Origin: Syntrophaceae bacterium UBA6252
GTDB lineage: Bacteria > Desulfobacterota > Syntrophia > Syntrophales > UBA6807
DNA length: 48,421 bases
NCBI GenBank assembly: GCA_002441265.1
Contig: DJVQ01000029.1
Location: 17,797 to 66,217 of the forward strand
Reading direction: 5' to 3'
The notes under the pieces were generated by a model. It made no database searches, was not told where the DNA came from, and worked only from the letters and a program-made list of their open reading frames with translations. This document shows positions 13,936 through 23,047 of the stretch, piece after piece. The translations under genes and the position numbers were made by a program. Position 1 is the first letter of the stretch. Every line of letters starts with the position of its first letter.

Positions 13936-16262
13936 GTGATTCTGTGATCGGGGTCGTGGGAAATCCCAATTGCGGCAAGACGACCCTTTTTAACGCATTG
14001 ACCGGAGCGAGGCAGCGGGTGGGCAACTGGCCCGGCGTTACCGTGGATCGCAAATCCGGCGAATACGCACATGAGGGCAAAAAAATCGAGGTCGTCGATC
14101 TTCCCGGCATCTACTCGCTTTCCGCGGCCTCGCTGGATGAAGAAATCGCCCGCGACTACATTCTTTCGGGGGAGGCGGACCTGATCGTCAATATCGTGGA
14201 CGCCTCCAACCTGGAGCGCAATCTGTACCTGACCGTCCAGCTGCTGGAGATGCAGGTGCCCCTGGTGCTTGCGTTGAACATGATGGACATCGCCGGGGAG
14301 CGCCGGATCGAGATCGATATTCCAATGTTGAGCCGGCGGCTGGGCTGTCCGGTGATCCCCCTGGTGGCCTCCCGGGATGAGGGCGTCGACGCGCTGCGTC
14401 TGGAAATCGATCGATGGGCGCAAACGAAATCCGCTTCCGGGCTTCATGTGGTCTATCCCGCGGAAATTCAGGAGGCCGTGGATGCGTTGGTTCCCCTGGT
14501 GCGGGAGGCGGCCTCCCGCGGAAGGATGAATCCGCGCTATGCGGCGGTGAAACTGCTGGAAGGCGATGACGGGATCGCTTCGCTGGTAAGCGGGGAGGCA
14601 CTGAAAGCGCGCGACGATCAACAGAAAAGGATTGAAGCCGAACTCGGCGAGGAAACCGACATCCTGCTCGCCGACAGCCGCTACGGAACCATCAACTGGT
14701 TGACCAGGGAGGCTGTGAAGAAAGGCAACCTCCTCGACAAGACCCTGTCGGACAGGATTGACGGCATCGTGCTGAACCGGGCGCTGGGCATCCCCATCTT
14801 CCTGGTCGCCATGTATCTCATGTTTATGGTGACGATCAATATCGGCGGCGCGTTCATCGATTTCTTCGATATTTTCGCCGGCACGATCTGTGTCGACGGC
14901 TTTGGAGAACTGCTTGCCGCCATGGGATCGCCCGAGTGGCTGGTGGCGATTCTCGCCGGAGGCGTCGGCGGAGGCGTCCAGACCATCGCGACCTTTATTC
15001 CGCCCATCGGGTTCATGTTCCTGTGCCTGTGCTTTCTCGAGGACTCGGGGTACATGGCCCGGGCCGCCTTTGTCATGGACCGTTTCATGCGGTTGATCGG
15101 CCTGCCCGGAAAGTCCTTTATCCCGATGCTGGTGGGATTCGGGTGCAACGTGCCGGCGATCATGGCCACGCGCACCCTGGAGAACCAGCGTGACCGCACG
15201 CTGACCATCATGATGAATCCTTTCATGTCCTGCGGCGCCCGCCTGCCGGTCTATGCGCTGTTCGCGGCCGCGTTCTTTCCGTCGGGCGGCCAGAATCTGG
15301 TCTTCGGCTTGTACCTTTTGGGCATCGGTTTTGCGGTCGCTACCGGCCTGGTTTTGAAAAATACGATCCTCAAGGGGGAAATCACCCCGTTCGTGATGGA
15401 ACTTCCGCCGTATCACATGCCGACGGTGAAGGGCGTGGTGCTGCGCGCGTGGGATCGGCTCAGGACGTTCATCTTTCGGGCCGGCAGGATCATCATCCCC
15501 ATCGTGGTGATCCTGAGCTTTCTGAACGCCGTGGGTACGGACGGCTCCTTCGGCAACGAGGACGGCGACAAATCCGTCCTGAGCGCCATCGGCAAAACGA
15601 TTACGCCGGTTTTCTCGCCCATGGGACTGACCCGGGAAAACTGGCCGGCGACGGTCGGCATTTTTACGGGCGTGTTCGCCAAGGAAGCGGTGGTGGGAAC
15701 CCTGGATGCCCTGTATGCCCAGATCGGCGACGGCGAGGTCGAAGCCGGAGATCCAGGCGGGGAGACCTTCGATTTCTGGGGCGGCATCAAGGAGTCTTTC
15801 GTCTCCATCCCCGAAAACCTGGCGGGGGTAGCCGGTACCGTCCTCGATCCGCTGGGCCTTTCCATCGGGGACGTCGGCGACATCGAGAGCGCCGCCGAAG
15901 AGCAGGAAGTCGCGGTGGGAACCTTCGGCGCCATGGTGCGTCTCTTTGACGGCAGGATCGGTGCGTTCGCCTACCTCCTTTTCGTCCTGCTGTATTTTCC
16001 CTGCGTGGCAGCCATCGCCGCCGTCTATCGGGAAACCGGTTGGAGGTGGACCGCCTTTGCGGGGGCCTGGACCACGGGCCTGGCGTACGCGGCCTCCGTC
16101 CTGTTTTATCAGGCGGCCACCATCGGCCGCCACCCGGTTTCCTCGCTGTTCTGGATCGTCGTTCTGTGCGGCGTCTTCCTCGGCGTCGTCACGATCATGC
16201 GGCGGATGAGCGACAGGGAAAGAAAAGTGATCCCGGGCCTTCCGGACGGCGCAAAGGCGTAG
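13932..16262 (+). CDS. feoB: Ferrous iron transporter FeoB
   Basis: A 776-residue inner-membrane Fe(II) transporter. The N-terminal G domain shows G1 GNPNCGKTT, G3 DLPG, G4 NMMD and the preceding NWPGVTVD switch region. After the GDI-like helical region come about ten membrane segments with the two Gate motifs, including GFGCNVPAIMATR with its conserved Cys and NPFMSCGARLPVY. A loop of about 70 acidic residues (DGDKS, GDGEVEAGD, EEQEVAVGT) separates late membrane helices. All key residues are present, so it should be active. It overlaps feoA by ATGA and is followed 97 bases later by feoC. Expression is probably repressed by the DtxR-type protein and modulated by the leader RNA. Confidence 0.97.
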   Translation: MSDSVIGVVGNPNCGKTTLFNALTGARQRVGNWPGVTVDRKSGEYAHEGKKIEVVDLPGIYSLSAASLDEEIARDYILSGEADLIVNIVDASNLERNLYLTVQLLEMQVPLVLALNMMDIAGERRIEIDIPMLSRRLGCPVIPLVASRDEGVDALRLEIDRWAQTKSASGLHVVYPAEIQEAVDALVPLVREAASRGRMNPRYAAVKLLEGDDGIASLVSGEALKARDDQQKRIEAELGEETDILLADSRYGTINWLTREAVKKGNLLDKTLSDRIDGIVLNRALGIPIFLVAMYLMFMVTINIGGAFIDFFDIFAGTICVDGFGELLAAMGSPEWLVAILAGGVGGGVQTIATFIPPIGFMFLCLCFLEDSGYMARAAFVMDRFMRLIGLPGKSFIPMLVGFGCNVPAIMATRTLENQRDRTLTIMMNPFMSCGARLPVYALFAAAFFPSGGQNLVFGLYLLGIGFAVATGLVLKNTILKGEITPFVMELPPYHMPTVKGVVLRAWDRLRTFIFRAGRIIIPIVVILSFLNAVGTDGSFGNEDGDKSVLSAIGKTITPVFSPMGLTRENWPATVGIFTGVFAKEAVVGTLDALYAQIGDGEVEAGDPGGETFDFWGGIKESFVSIPENLAGVAGTVLDPLGLSIGDVGDIESAAEEQEVAVGTFGAMVRLFDGRIGAFAYLLFVLLYFPCVAAIAAVYRETGWRWTAFAGAWTTGLAYAASVLFYQAATIGRHPVSSLFWIVVLCGVFLGVVTIMRRMSDRERKVIPGLPDGAKA

Positions 16263-16359
16263 GCGCCCATCGGTTCCCGGGCCTGGAACATGATTCCGGC
16301 TGAAATTCTTCTTCGCGCCCTGCCAAGGGCTGTGGACTGTTTTCGAGGAGGTGTCAGGG

Positions 16360-16584
16360 ATGATCCTTTCCGACATCAAGGAGTACCTGGTGAAACACAA
16401 GCGGGTGACCCTGTGGGACCTTGCCGTGCATTTCGGTACCGAACCGGAGGCCATGAAAGGGATGCTGGATCTGTGGATTCGAAAGGGCAGGGTCGTCAAA
16501 TCCGATGCGCGGGCGTGCTGCGCCGGGAGCTGCGGAAAATGCGCCGAGGCGGCAGCCATGGAAATATACGAGTGGAGGTCCTGA
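16360..16584 (+). CDS. feoC: FeoC-like [Fe-S]-dependent winged-helix protein
   Basis: A 74-residue protein: a short winged helix (ILSDIKEYLVKHKRVTLWDLAVHFGTEPEAMKGMLDLWIRKGRV) followed by the FeoC cysteine patch ACCAGSCGKC and the terminal strand EIYEWRS. FeoC binds an Fe-S cluster and interacts with FeoB. GGAGG lies 8 bases before the ATG at 16360; a GTG at 16351 is within that site. It is the last gene of the feo operon. Confidence 0.88.
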   Translation: MILSDIKEYLVKHKRVTLWDLAVHFGTEPEAMKGMLDLWIRKGRVVKSDARACCAGSCGKCAEAAAMEIYEWRS

Positions 16585-16626
16585 TCCCCCCGTTCGACGG
16601 CCCTTGAACGGTCATTCCACGGGAAA

Positions 16627-16652
16627 GCGGCGGGCCGGAGACGTCCCGCCGC
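16627..16652 (+). terminator. GC-rich hairpin after feoC
   Basis: GCGGCGGG (16627-16634) pairs perfectly with CCCGCCGC (16645-16652). No T-run follows, so it may end or pause feo transcription but cannot be called a standard terminator. Confidence 0.35.
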
Positions 16653-16714
16653 CGGGGTGTGACCGGGAAGAGGGGGAATGGGGCGTAAGTTTCTAAATAA
16701 ATGTCTTAACTCCC

Positions 16715-16743
16715 TTGACATGCAGGGGTTCTCTTCATATAGT
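16715..16743 (+). promoter_or_regulatory. Strong sigma-70-like promoter of the surface-protein gene
   Basis: TTGACA at 16715-16720 and TATAGT at 16738-16743 are exactly 17 bases apart, five of six matches at the -10. It leaves a leader of about 115 bases before the ATG at 16867, in which no further structure is evident. Confidence 0.7.
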
Positions 16744-16866
16744 CCCGTAGCAGGACGGTTTTCACTGATCTCATTGGCGGATGTGATCGCACCATTGGGA
16801 AATGACGATGTAACTTCTCCTGATCGGAAGATGTGAAAAGCGGCGAAAGCCGGATCGAGACAGAAA

Positions 16867-19800
16867 ATGCGTAGAACGGCCGTCTTCCTGTTTCTGCTTG
16901 TTTCCTTGTCCGTCGCATCCGTATCCCATGCGCAATCGAACCTGCTGGTGTCCGAAATCACGAGTCCATCGGAGGCCAACGGACGGTATCTGTACAACGG
17001 GACGCTGTACGACCACGATTCGTGGAAACACGAAAGCCAGGATTATTATATTTATTACCACTATTATACCGGTGGAGACGGCGGTTACTACTGGAACATC
17101 GATGTCGACACCGATGATGCCGACTCATTGTTTTACTCGGAAAAGAATCCCCCGGAAGATTCTCCGATAAACGTGGCCGGTTGGACCCCGCTTTCGGGGA
17201 CCGGTTCCCCCTACATCGTGCAAGACGGCGTTGCAGAGATCAACGTGAGGGGAAACGGCAACCCCATCGTAGACGGAGACTCGACCCCCGATTTCAACAA
17301 CCATACGAAATTCGCATCCGTCGATGTTTCATCGGGCACGGCGACGCGAACCTACACCATCGAAAACGTGGGATCGGAGACCCTCACCCTGGGCGATGTC
17401 ACCATCAGCGGCACCAATGCATCCGATTTCAGCGTAACGACGGCACCGTCGTCGCCGGTTGCAGGTTTCGGGTCGACCACGTTTGTGGTGACCTTCAACC
17501 CCTCCGCCCTGGGAAACCGCATTGCGACCGTATCCATCGTCAACAGCGATTCCGATGAAAACCCGTATACTTTCGTGATTCAGGGATACGGATTCACCCC
17601 GAGGGATCTGGTGATTTCGGGCATCACGAACCCGTCAGCGGCGAACGGGAGCTACACCCATCAGGGGATGCTCTTCGATTTCGAATACTGGAAACACGAA
17701 AGCGAGAGCTACTACCTCTTCAACGACGAATACGGCGGCAGCCGGTATTGGAATCTGGACGTCGACACGGATGACACGAATACCGATTATATCTTTTACA
17801 TTGCCTCCGACGCGGGTTCCCCCGTCGGTTTGACCGGATGGGAGAACAATGACAATGAATCAGTCGCCAGCACGGGCGACCCATCCATCGCCGAGGCGAA
17901 TCCGGTGCCCGATATCAATGTCCAGGGAAAAACCGTCACGATACCGGATGACGACAACACCCCGTCCTTTACGGACGACACCAAATTCGGGCCCCTCGAG
18001 GTCTCGTCGGGGACGAGGACAAGAACGTTCACCATCCAGAATACCGGCGGCGCCACGCTGACGCTGTCGGGATCGTCCCCGTATGTCACGATCGGCGGGG
18101 ACGCCGCGTCCGATTTCAGTGTCACGGCGGCCCCCTCGTCGACGATCGCCGGTTACGGATCGACCACTTTCGATGTGACGTTCGATCCGTCCGTCGAGGG
18201 AACCCGGACGGCCACGATTTCGATCGCCAGCGACGATGAGGATGAAAATCCCTATAATTTCACCATTCAGGGGGACGGATTCACGCCCAAGGATTTGACC
18301 GTATCGGGCATCACCACTCCGGAGGGGGCGAACGGCAATTATCTTTATCAGGGAATCCTGTATGAGTTTCCATACTGGCTGCATGAATCGGGCGGATACT
18401 ATATATACAACGATGAGTTCTCCAACGGAACCCGCTACTGGAACATCGACACCGACACCGATGACGAAGCATCGAATTTCTATTCGAACAACCATACCGA
18501 AGACGCTGCACCGGTCGACGTGGACAGCTGGCATGTTGAGGACGGGAATGAAGGGACGCCGGTCATCGTTTACAGCGGACCGGAAATGGCCGTTGAAGGG
18601 AATTCCGTCGAAATCCTTTCCGGGGATGACAGCCCGTCGACGTCGGACCATACCGATTTCGGTTCACGCGACGTGGATTCCGCAACCGTATCCAGGATCT
18701 ATACCATCAAGAATACCGGTTCCCAGGAGCTGGTTCTCGACGGAACGCCCAAGGTGGCGATTTCCGGTTCCCATGCGGCCGATTTTACCGTGACCTCCCA
18801 GCCGTCAAGTCCCGTCGCGGCGGCAACGGGAACGACCCCCTTCACCGTGCGGTTCGACCCATCGGATTTCGGCGTCAGGAGCGCAACCGTCTCCATCTCC
18901 AATGACGATTCGGACGAAAATCCCTATACGTTCGACATACAGGGCACGGGAATCGCGCTGCCGGTGATCTCCAACCTCGACGGCGACAGCCTGTCGTACA
19001 ACGAGGGGGACGGGGCGGTTGCGATCGACCGGGGCACGGCGGCAGACGTGACGGACGCCGACAGCGCCGATTTCAACGGCGGCAATCTGACCGCGACCGT
19101 CAGCGCCGGGGAGGACCCGGCCGAGGATGTGCTGTCTCTTGACACCGGAGGCGCTGTGACGCTTTCCGGAACAACGGTGGGCAGCGGCGTGTCGGTGGAC
19201 GGCACGATCGTCGGCACACTGGGCAACAGCATAGCGGCCGGAAACGATCTGGTGGTCCATTTCAATACCAACGCCACCCCCGCCCGGGTTGCCGTCCTGA
19301 TCCAGGCGATCACCTATGAAGACGCCGATGCCGCCGCCCCCACCGCGGGCGCGCGTACGATCGACGTTACGGTCAACGACGGCGACGGGGGTGTTTCCGC
19401 GGCGGCCGGCGTCACGGTGACCGTATCCGGCGTCAATGACGCGCCGACACTGACCGCGACTGCATTGAATCCGACCTTTACGGAGGGGGGTGCCGCCGTC
19501 GCAATCTATACCGGCGCCGCCGTCAGCACGGTGGAACCGGGCCAGACCCTCGATGCGCTCGTTTTGACGGTAACCAATGTCAGTGACGGTGCGAACGAGA
19601 TTCTTTCCATCGATGGAAGCGATGTCACCCTCACCGATGGGACCTCCATGACAACGGCGACGAACGGTTTTGGCGCTTCGGTGAGCGTAACGGGCGGCAC
19701 GGCGACGGTCACCCTTTCAGGCGCGAACGTCTCCGCCGCCGCCATGCAGACCCTGGTGGATGGAATCGGATATAGAAACACGGAGGATGCCCCCAGTATC

Positions 19801-22107
19801 GGCAACAGGGTGGTGACCCTGACCTCTCTTACGGACAGCGGGGGAACCGCCGGCGGGGGCAGCGACACGGCGACACTGTCCCTGGCCTCCACGATTACGG
19901 TCAGCGCGGTCAACGATCCGCCCGTGGTCTCCAATGTGAACGGGGATTCCGTCGATGCGGTCGCGGCGGGGACGGCGGCGGGAATCGATCAGAACGGCGA
20001 CGCGGCGGTGGCGGACGCGGACTCCGCCGATTTCAACGGCGGATCCCTGGTCATCGCGCAGACCGGAGGCACCGCGAACGGCAGCTTCTCCGTGGACGGA
20101 ACGAACGTCACCTCGGGCGGGGACAGGACCATCGCCGCCGGGGAGACGGTGGCCGTGGGCGGGACCGCCGTGGGCACCGTCGACGGGACCGATGACGGAC
20201 AGGACGGCGGAACGCTTCGCATAGGCTTGAACGCCAACGCCACGCCGGCACGGGTGCAGACCCTGATCCGGAACCTGACCTATGCCGCGCCGAGCGGTCT
20301 TGGGGCCCGTACCTTCAGCCTCACGGTCGATGACGGCGACGGCGGTTCTTCCACCAGCAACGCCTCCGTTTTCACCGTAAACGTGACACCCAACCCGCCC
20401 GTGATCGTCAATCTGAACGGGGACGCCGTGAACACCCGGCCGAACGCCGCCGTCAAAATAGACGCCGGTGAAAACGCCGTCGTTTCCGATCCCGACAACG
20501 GCAATTTCAACGGCGGCCATCTCCTGGTCACGGCAACCGGCATTGCCGGAGGTCTTAACGTGGACGGAACGAACGTCTCCTCGGGCGGGGACGGGACCAT
20601 CGCAGGAGGGGAGACGGTGGCCGTGGGCGGCACCGCGGTGGGCACCGTCGATGGGACCGATGACGGCCAGGGAGGCGGCGACCTGCGTATCGACTTCAAC
20701 GCCAATGCCACGCCGGCGCGGGTGCAGACCCTGATCCGGAATCTCACGTATTTGAGCGCCAATCTCGGGACCGCCGCCTTCGATCTGACCGTCACCGATG
20801 CGGGGACGCTCGCGGCCACCAGCACGGCCGCTTCCTTCTCCGTGAATGTCATCGCACCCGAGATGAACATCCTGGGAAACGGCGTTTCCATCTCGGACGG
20901 GAATCTCGACCCGGAGGCATCGGACGACACGGATTTCGGCTCCGCGGGACTTGGCGGAGGCGGCGTCACCCATACCTTTACCATCGAGAACACCGGAACG
21001 GACACCCTGACCCTGACGGATCCCTCTCCCCATGTGGCGATTTCGGGAACCCATGCGGGAGACTTCACCGTATCCGCCATCCCCTCCGGCAGCATCGCTT
21101 CCGGCGGCGGGGATACCACCTTTGCCGTCACCTTCAGCCCGGGCGCCGTGGGACTGCGTGAGGCCACGGTCAGCGTCGCAAACGACGATTCCGATGAAAA
21201 CCCCTATAACTACAGCATTCGGGGAACGGGAATGCCGGACGTCACCATCTCGGGCTTCGTCACGGACGGCGCCAATCCCATAGAAGGCGCGACCGTCACC
21301 TTCTCCCACGACGGGCACACGGAAACCACGGCTTCCAACGGCACTTACTCATACAAAGTGCATTACGGCACCACCACCACCATAAGTCCCAGTCATCCGG
21401 GCTACGGCAACTGGAGCCCCGCCGACCGCACCTTGAACGACATATCCGCCGACCAGCCCGGGCAGGACTTCACGTCCACTTCCGACGCGGACGGAATCCC
21501 CGCTGAAGAGGAATACGGGCCGTCCGGGACCGACCCGCTTTACGATGGAAACGGGGATGGAATCCCCGACGGCAATCAGCCCAATGTCGCGTCTTTCCAT
21601 ACGGGGGATGGAAACCACTACGTCACCCTTGAAGCGCCGGAAGGGACCATCCTTTCGGATGTTCAGGCCCTGCCTGCACCGGTGCAGGGGACTTTCCCGT
21701 TCACCGTCTCCTTTCCATACGGCCTGTTACGATTTACCATAAGCGGCGTCACGCCGGGCGGGGCGGCGCAGGTCCGCCTTTTCCTCTCCGGAAGCACCGC
21801 TCTGGATTCCTATTGGAAATACGGAAAAGAGCCCGGCAACGAAACGGAACACGCCTACGACTTCACGGGCACGGACGGCGGCACGGGCGCCGAGATTAAC
21901 GGGAATATCGTCGTGCTCCACTTTATCGACGGTCAGAGAGGCGATGACGATCTGATCGGCGGAAACGGCGTCATTGTTGATGACGGGGGACCGGGGACCT
22001 CGGCGTACATCATCCCCGCCCTCTCGAGCGAGGGGAGGATCGCCCTCTTGATCCTCCTGTCCCTGCTTGCCTGCTGGATGATTCGAAGAAGGGCGAAGGC
22101 TTCGTAA
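16867..22107 (+). CDS. Large secreted repeat protein: choice-of-anchor D and cadherin-like domains, IPTL-type sorting tail
   Basis: A 1746-residue exported protein. Residues 1-23 are a signal peptide ending SVSHAQ. Three times (starting near residues 35, 250 and 480) an unnamed module of about 90 residues with ANGxYxYxG, W-x-HES and RYWNxDxDTDD is followed by a choice-of-anchor D domain (DFSVTTAPSSPVAGFGSTTF, SDENPYTFVIQG type). Residues 700-1330 are cadherin-like repeats with NDGDGG and DADSADFNGG motifs, two nearly identical. A fourth anchor-D unit and a carboxypeptidase-regulatory-like fold (ISGFVTDGANPIEGATV) follow, then a choice-of-anchor U-like domain. The end IIPALSSEGRIALLILLSL plus RRR resembles IPTL-CTERM, a substrate signal for exosortase-type sorting. 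It is probably a surface or matrix protein. The stop codon lies in the left end of a short repeat element. Confidence 0.88.
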   Translation: MRRTAVFLFLLVSLSVASVSHAQSNLLVSEITSPSEANGRYLYNGTLYDHDSWKHESQDYYIYYHYYTGGDGGYYWNIDVDTDDADSLFYSEKNPPEDSPINVAGWTPLSGTGSPYIVQDGVAEINVRGNGNPIVDGDSTPDFNNHTKFASVDVSSGTATRTYTIENVGSETLTLGDVTISGTNASDFSVTTAPSSPVAGFGSTTFVVTFNPSALGNRIATVSIVNSDSDENPYTFVIQGYGFTPRDLVISGITNPSAANGSYTHQGMLFDFEYWKHESESYYLFNDEYGGSRYWNLDVDTDDTNTDYIFYIASDAGSPVGLTGWENNDNESVASTGDPSIAEANPVPDINVQGKTVTIPDDDNTPSFTDDTKFGPLEVSSGTRTRTFTIQNTGGATLTLSGSSPYVTIGGDAASDFSVTAAPSSTIAGYGSTTFDVTFDPSVEGTRTATISIASDDEDENPYNFTIQGDGFTPKDLTVSGITTPEGANGNYLYQGILYEFPYWLHESGGYYIYNDEFSNGTRYWNIDTDTDDEASNFYSNNHTEDAAPVDVDSWHVEDGNEGTPVIVYSGPEMAVEGNSVEILSGDDSPSTSDHTDFGSRDVDSATVSRIYTIKNTGSQELVLDGTPKVAISGSHAADFTVTSQPSSPVAAATGTTPFTVRFDPSDFGVRSATVSISNDDSDENPYTFDIQGTGIALPVISNLDGDSLSYNEGDGAVAIDRGTAADVTDADSADFNGGNLTATVSAGEDPAEDVLSLDTGGAVTLSGTTVGSGVSVDGTIVGTLGNSIAAGNDLVVHFNTNATPARVAVLIQAITYEDADAAAPTAGARTIDVTVNDGDGGVSAAAGVTVTVSGVNDAPTLTATALNPTFTEGGAAVAIYTGAAVSTVEPGQTLDALVLTVTNVSDGANEILSIDGSDVTLTDGTSMTTATNGFGASVSVTGGTATVTLSGANVSAAAMQTLVDGIGYRNTEDAPSIGNRVVTLTSLTDSGGTAGGGSDTATLSLASTITVSAVNDPPVVSNVNGDSVDAVAAGTAAGIDQNGDAAVADADSADFNGGSLVIAQTGGTANGSFSVDGTNVTSGGDRTIAAGETVAVGGTAVGTVDGTDDGQDGGTLRIGLNANATPARVQTLIRNLTYAAPSGLGARTFSLTVDDGDGGSSTSNASVFTVNVTPNPPVIVNLNGDAVNTRPNAAVKIDAGENAVVSDPDNGNFNGGHLLVTATGIAGGLNVDGTNVSSGGDGTIAGGETVAVGGTAVGTVDGTDDGQGGGDLRIDFNANATPARVQTLIRNLTYLSANLGTAAFDLTVTDAGTLAATSTAASFSVNVIAPEMNILGNGVSISDGNLDPEASDDTDFGSAGLGGGGVTHTFTIENTGTDTLTLTDPSPHVAISGTHAGDFTVSAIPSGSIASGGGDTTFAVTFSPGAVGLREATVSVANDDSDENPYNYSIRGTGMPDVTISGFVTDGANPIEGATVTFSHDGHTETTASNGTYSYKVHYGTTTTISPSHPGYGNWSPADRTLNDISADQPGQDFTSTSDADGIPAEEEYGPSGTDPLYDGNGDGIPDGNQPNVASFHTGDGNHYVTLEAPEGTILSDVQALPAPVQGTFPFTVSFPYGLLRFTISGVTPGGAAQVRLFLSGSTALDSYWKYGKEPGNETEHAYDFTGTDGGTGAEINGNIVVLHFIDGQRGDDDLIGGNGVIVDDGGPGTSAYIIPALSSEGRIALLILLSLLACWMIRRRAKAS
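20100..20750 (+). repeat. Near-identical direct DNA repeat inside the surface-protein gene
   Basis: The stretches 20100-20280 and 20566-20750 are almost the same in DNA and protein (SGGD-TIA-GETVAVGGTAVGT, then NANATPARVQTLIRNLTY in both). The high DNA identity points to a recent duplication or conversion of a cadherin-like unit, and is a site for recombination or assembly error. Confidence 0.75.
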
Positions 22108-22261
22108 GCAAAGTACGTGCGCGCCGCCCGCCATCACCCAGGCTGCCGGGGCGCACAGGAGGGTATGCCTCGGCCCCCGGGGGGATTCGGGCGCATGGAT
22201 TCCGGGGCTTTTCCCTTGCCGTTCGAAAAAGCGTTTTTGCGCATTATCGCTGAGTCTGTCA
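22096..22261 (+). repeat. Short intergenic repeat element, copy 1 (diverged)
   Basis: The left end GGCTTCGTAA and the right part TTGCCGTTCGAAAAAGCGTTTTTG, followed by a CTGTCA end, match the copies at 32018, 35486 and 48312. The left end overlaps the last codons and stop of the surface-protein gene. The centre is GC-rich and more diverged than in the other copies. It ends 25 bases before the next start. Non-coding; looks like a MITE or REP-type element. Confidence 0.65.
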
Positions 22262-22285
22262 AGATCGGAACAGGGAGGAAATTGC

Positions 22286-23026
22286 ATGAAAAAAGTGGTG
22301 TTGCTCGTTTGCATCGTCCTTATGGCACTTGCCGGATGCACGGAAAAGAAAGGTTCCGCCGTCCTCAGGGCGGCGGTCTGCCCCACGTCCCCGCCGAATC
22401 TCTTCCTGGAAGACGGCAAATACCGGGGTCTCGATCTGGAACTTTTTGAAGGATATTGCCAGGCCCGGAACCGTCAGTTCAAGATCGCCGCATACGACTG
22501 GCAGGGGATGCTGGACGCCCTTGTCGCGGGCCGGGCCGACGTGGCCTTCTCGGCGATCTCGATCACGGACGAGCGAAAGGGGAAAATGGATTTTTCCCGT
22601 CCTTACATGGACAACACCTGGAACCTGGTGAGCCTCCGGAGCCGGAACATCCGGATCGCGGACCTGGCCGACCTGAAACGGTACACCATCGGCTATCCCC
22701 GCGGCATGGCTTACAGCGGCTTCATCGCAAATGAACTCGAACCCAGGGGGATTTACCGGCTTGATGACGTGAGGACATATCCCACCTACAACGAGGTGAT
22801 CGCCGACCTGCAAAACGGAAACCTCGATCTGGCCTTTCTCGACGGAACGGTCGCCGCGGTTTATAAAAAGAAGATCGCCGTTCAGGACAGCTACGTGTTC
22901 ACGGGGTTCGACACCTTCGGCTTCGCCTTCCCGAAGGATTCCCCCCTGCGCGCCGATTTCGACCGTTATCTGGACGAACTGGGACCGGAGAAGCTCAGGG
23001 CCGTTATCGGAAAATGGCTGGAATAG
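22286..23026 (+). CDS. Periplasmic solute-binding lipoprotein (SBP_bac_3 family)
   Basis: A 246-residue lipoprotein: MKKVVLLVCIVLMALAGC carries a lipobox (LAGC) with Cys18 as anchor. The mature part has the type II binding fold of amino-acid binding proteins: LRAAVCPTSPPNLFLEDGKYRGLDLELFE, the VAFSAISITDERKGKMDFSRPY segment characteristic of the family, and a C-terminal DLAFLDGTVAAVY. The ligand is probably a small polar compound, most often an amino acid, but no permease or ATPase genes follow, so it might instead serve a sensor or the transporter downstream. It is 21 bases from the next gene. Confidence 0.85.
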   Translation: MKKVVLLVCIVLMALAGCTEKKGSAVLRAAVCPTSPPNLFLEDGKYRGLDLELFEGYCQARNRQFKIAAYDWQGMLDALVAGRADVAFSAISITDERKGKMDFSRPYMDNTWNLVSLRSRNIRIADLADLKRYTIGYPRGMAYSGFIANELEPRGIYRLDDVRTYPTYNEVIADLQNGNLDLAFLDGTVAAVYKKKIAVQDSYVFTGFDTFGFAFPKDSPLRADFDRYLDELGPEKLRAVIGKWLE

Positions 23027-23047
23027 AGGGACGCGGGGAGATTTTTC

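Noticed and set aside
13926..16997. Minus-strand open frame of 1023 codons opposite feoB
   Set aside because: It is the GC-rich antisense shadow of feoB; the protein is His/Gly/Arg-rich low complexity with no domain, while feoB has all motifs.
19717..21318. Minus-strand frame of 533 codons opposite the surface protein
   Set aside because: Antisense of a repetitive gene; its Gly/Arg/Val-rich repeats mirror the repeats on the other strand.
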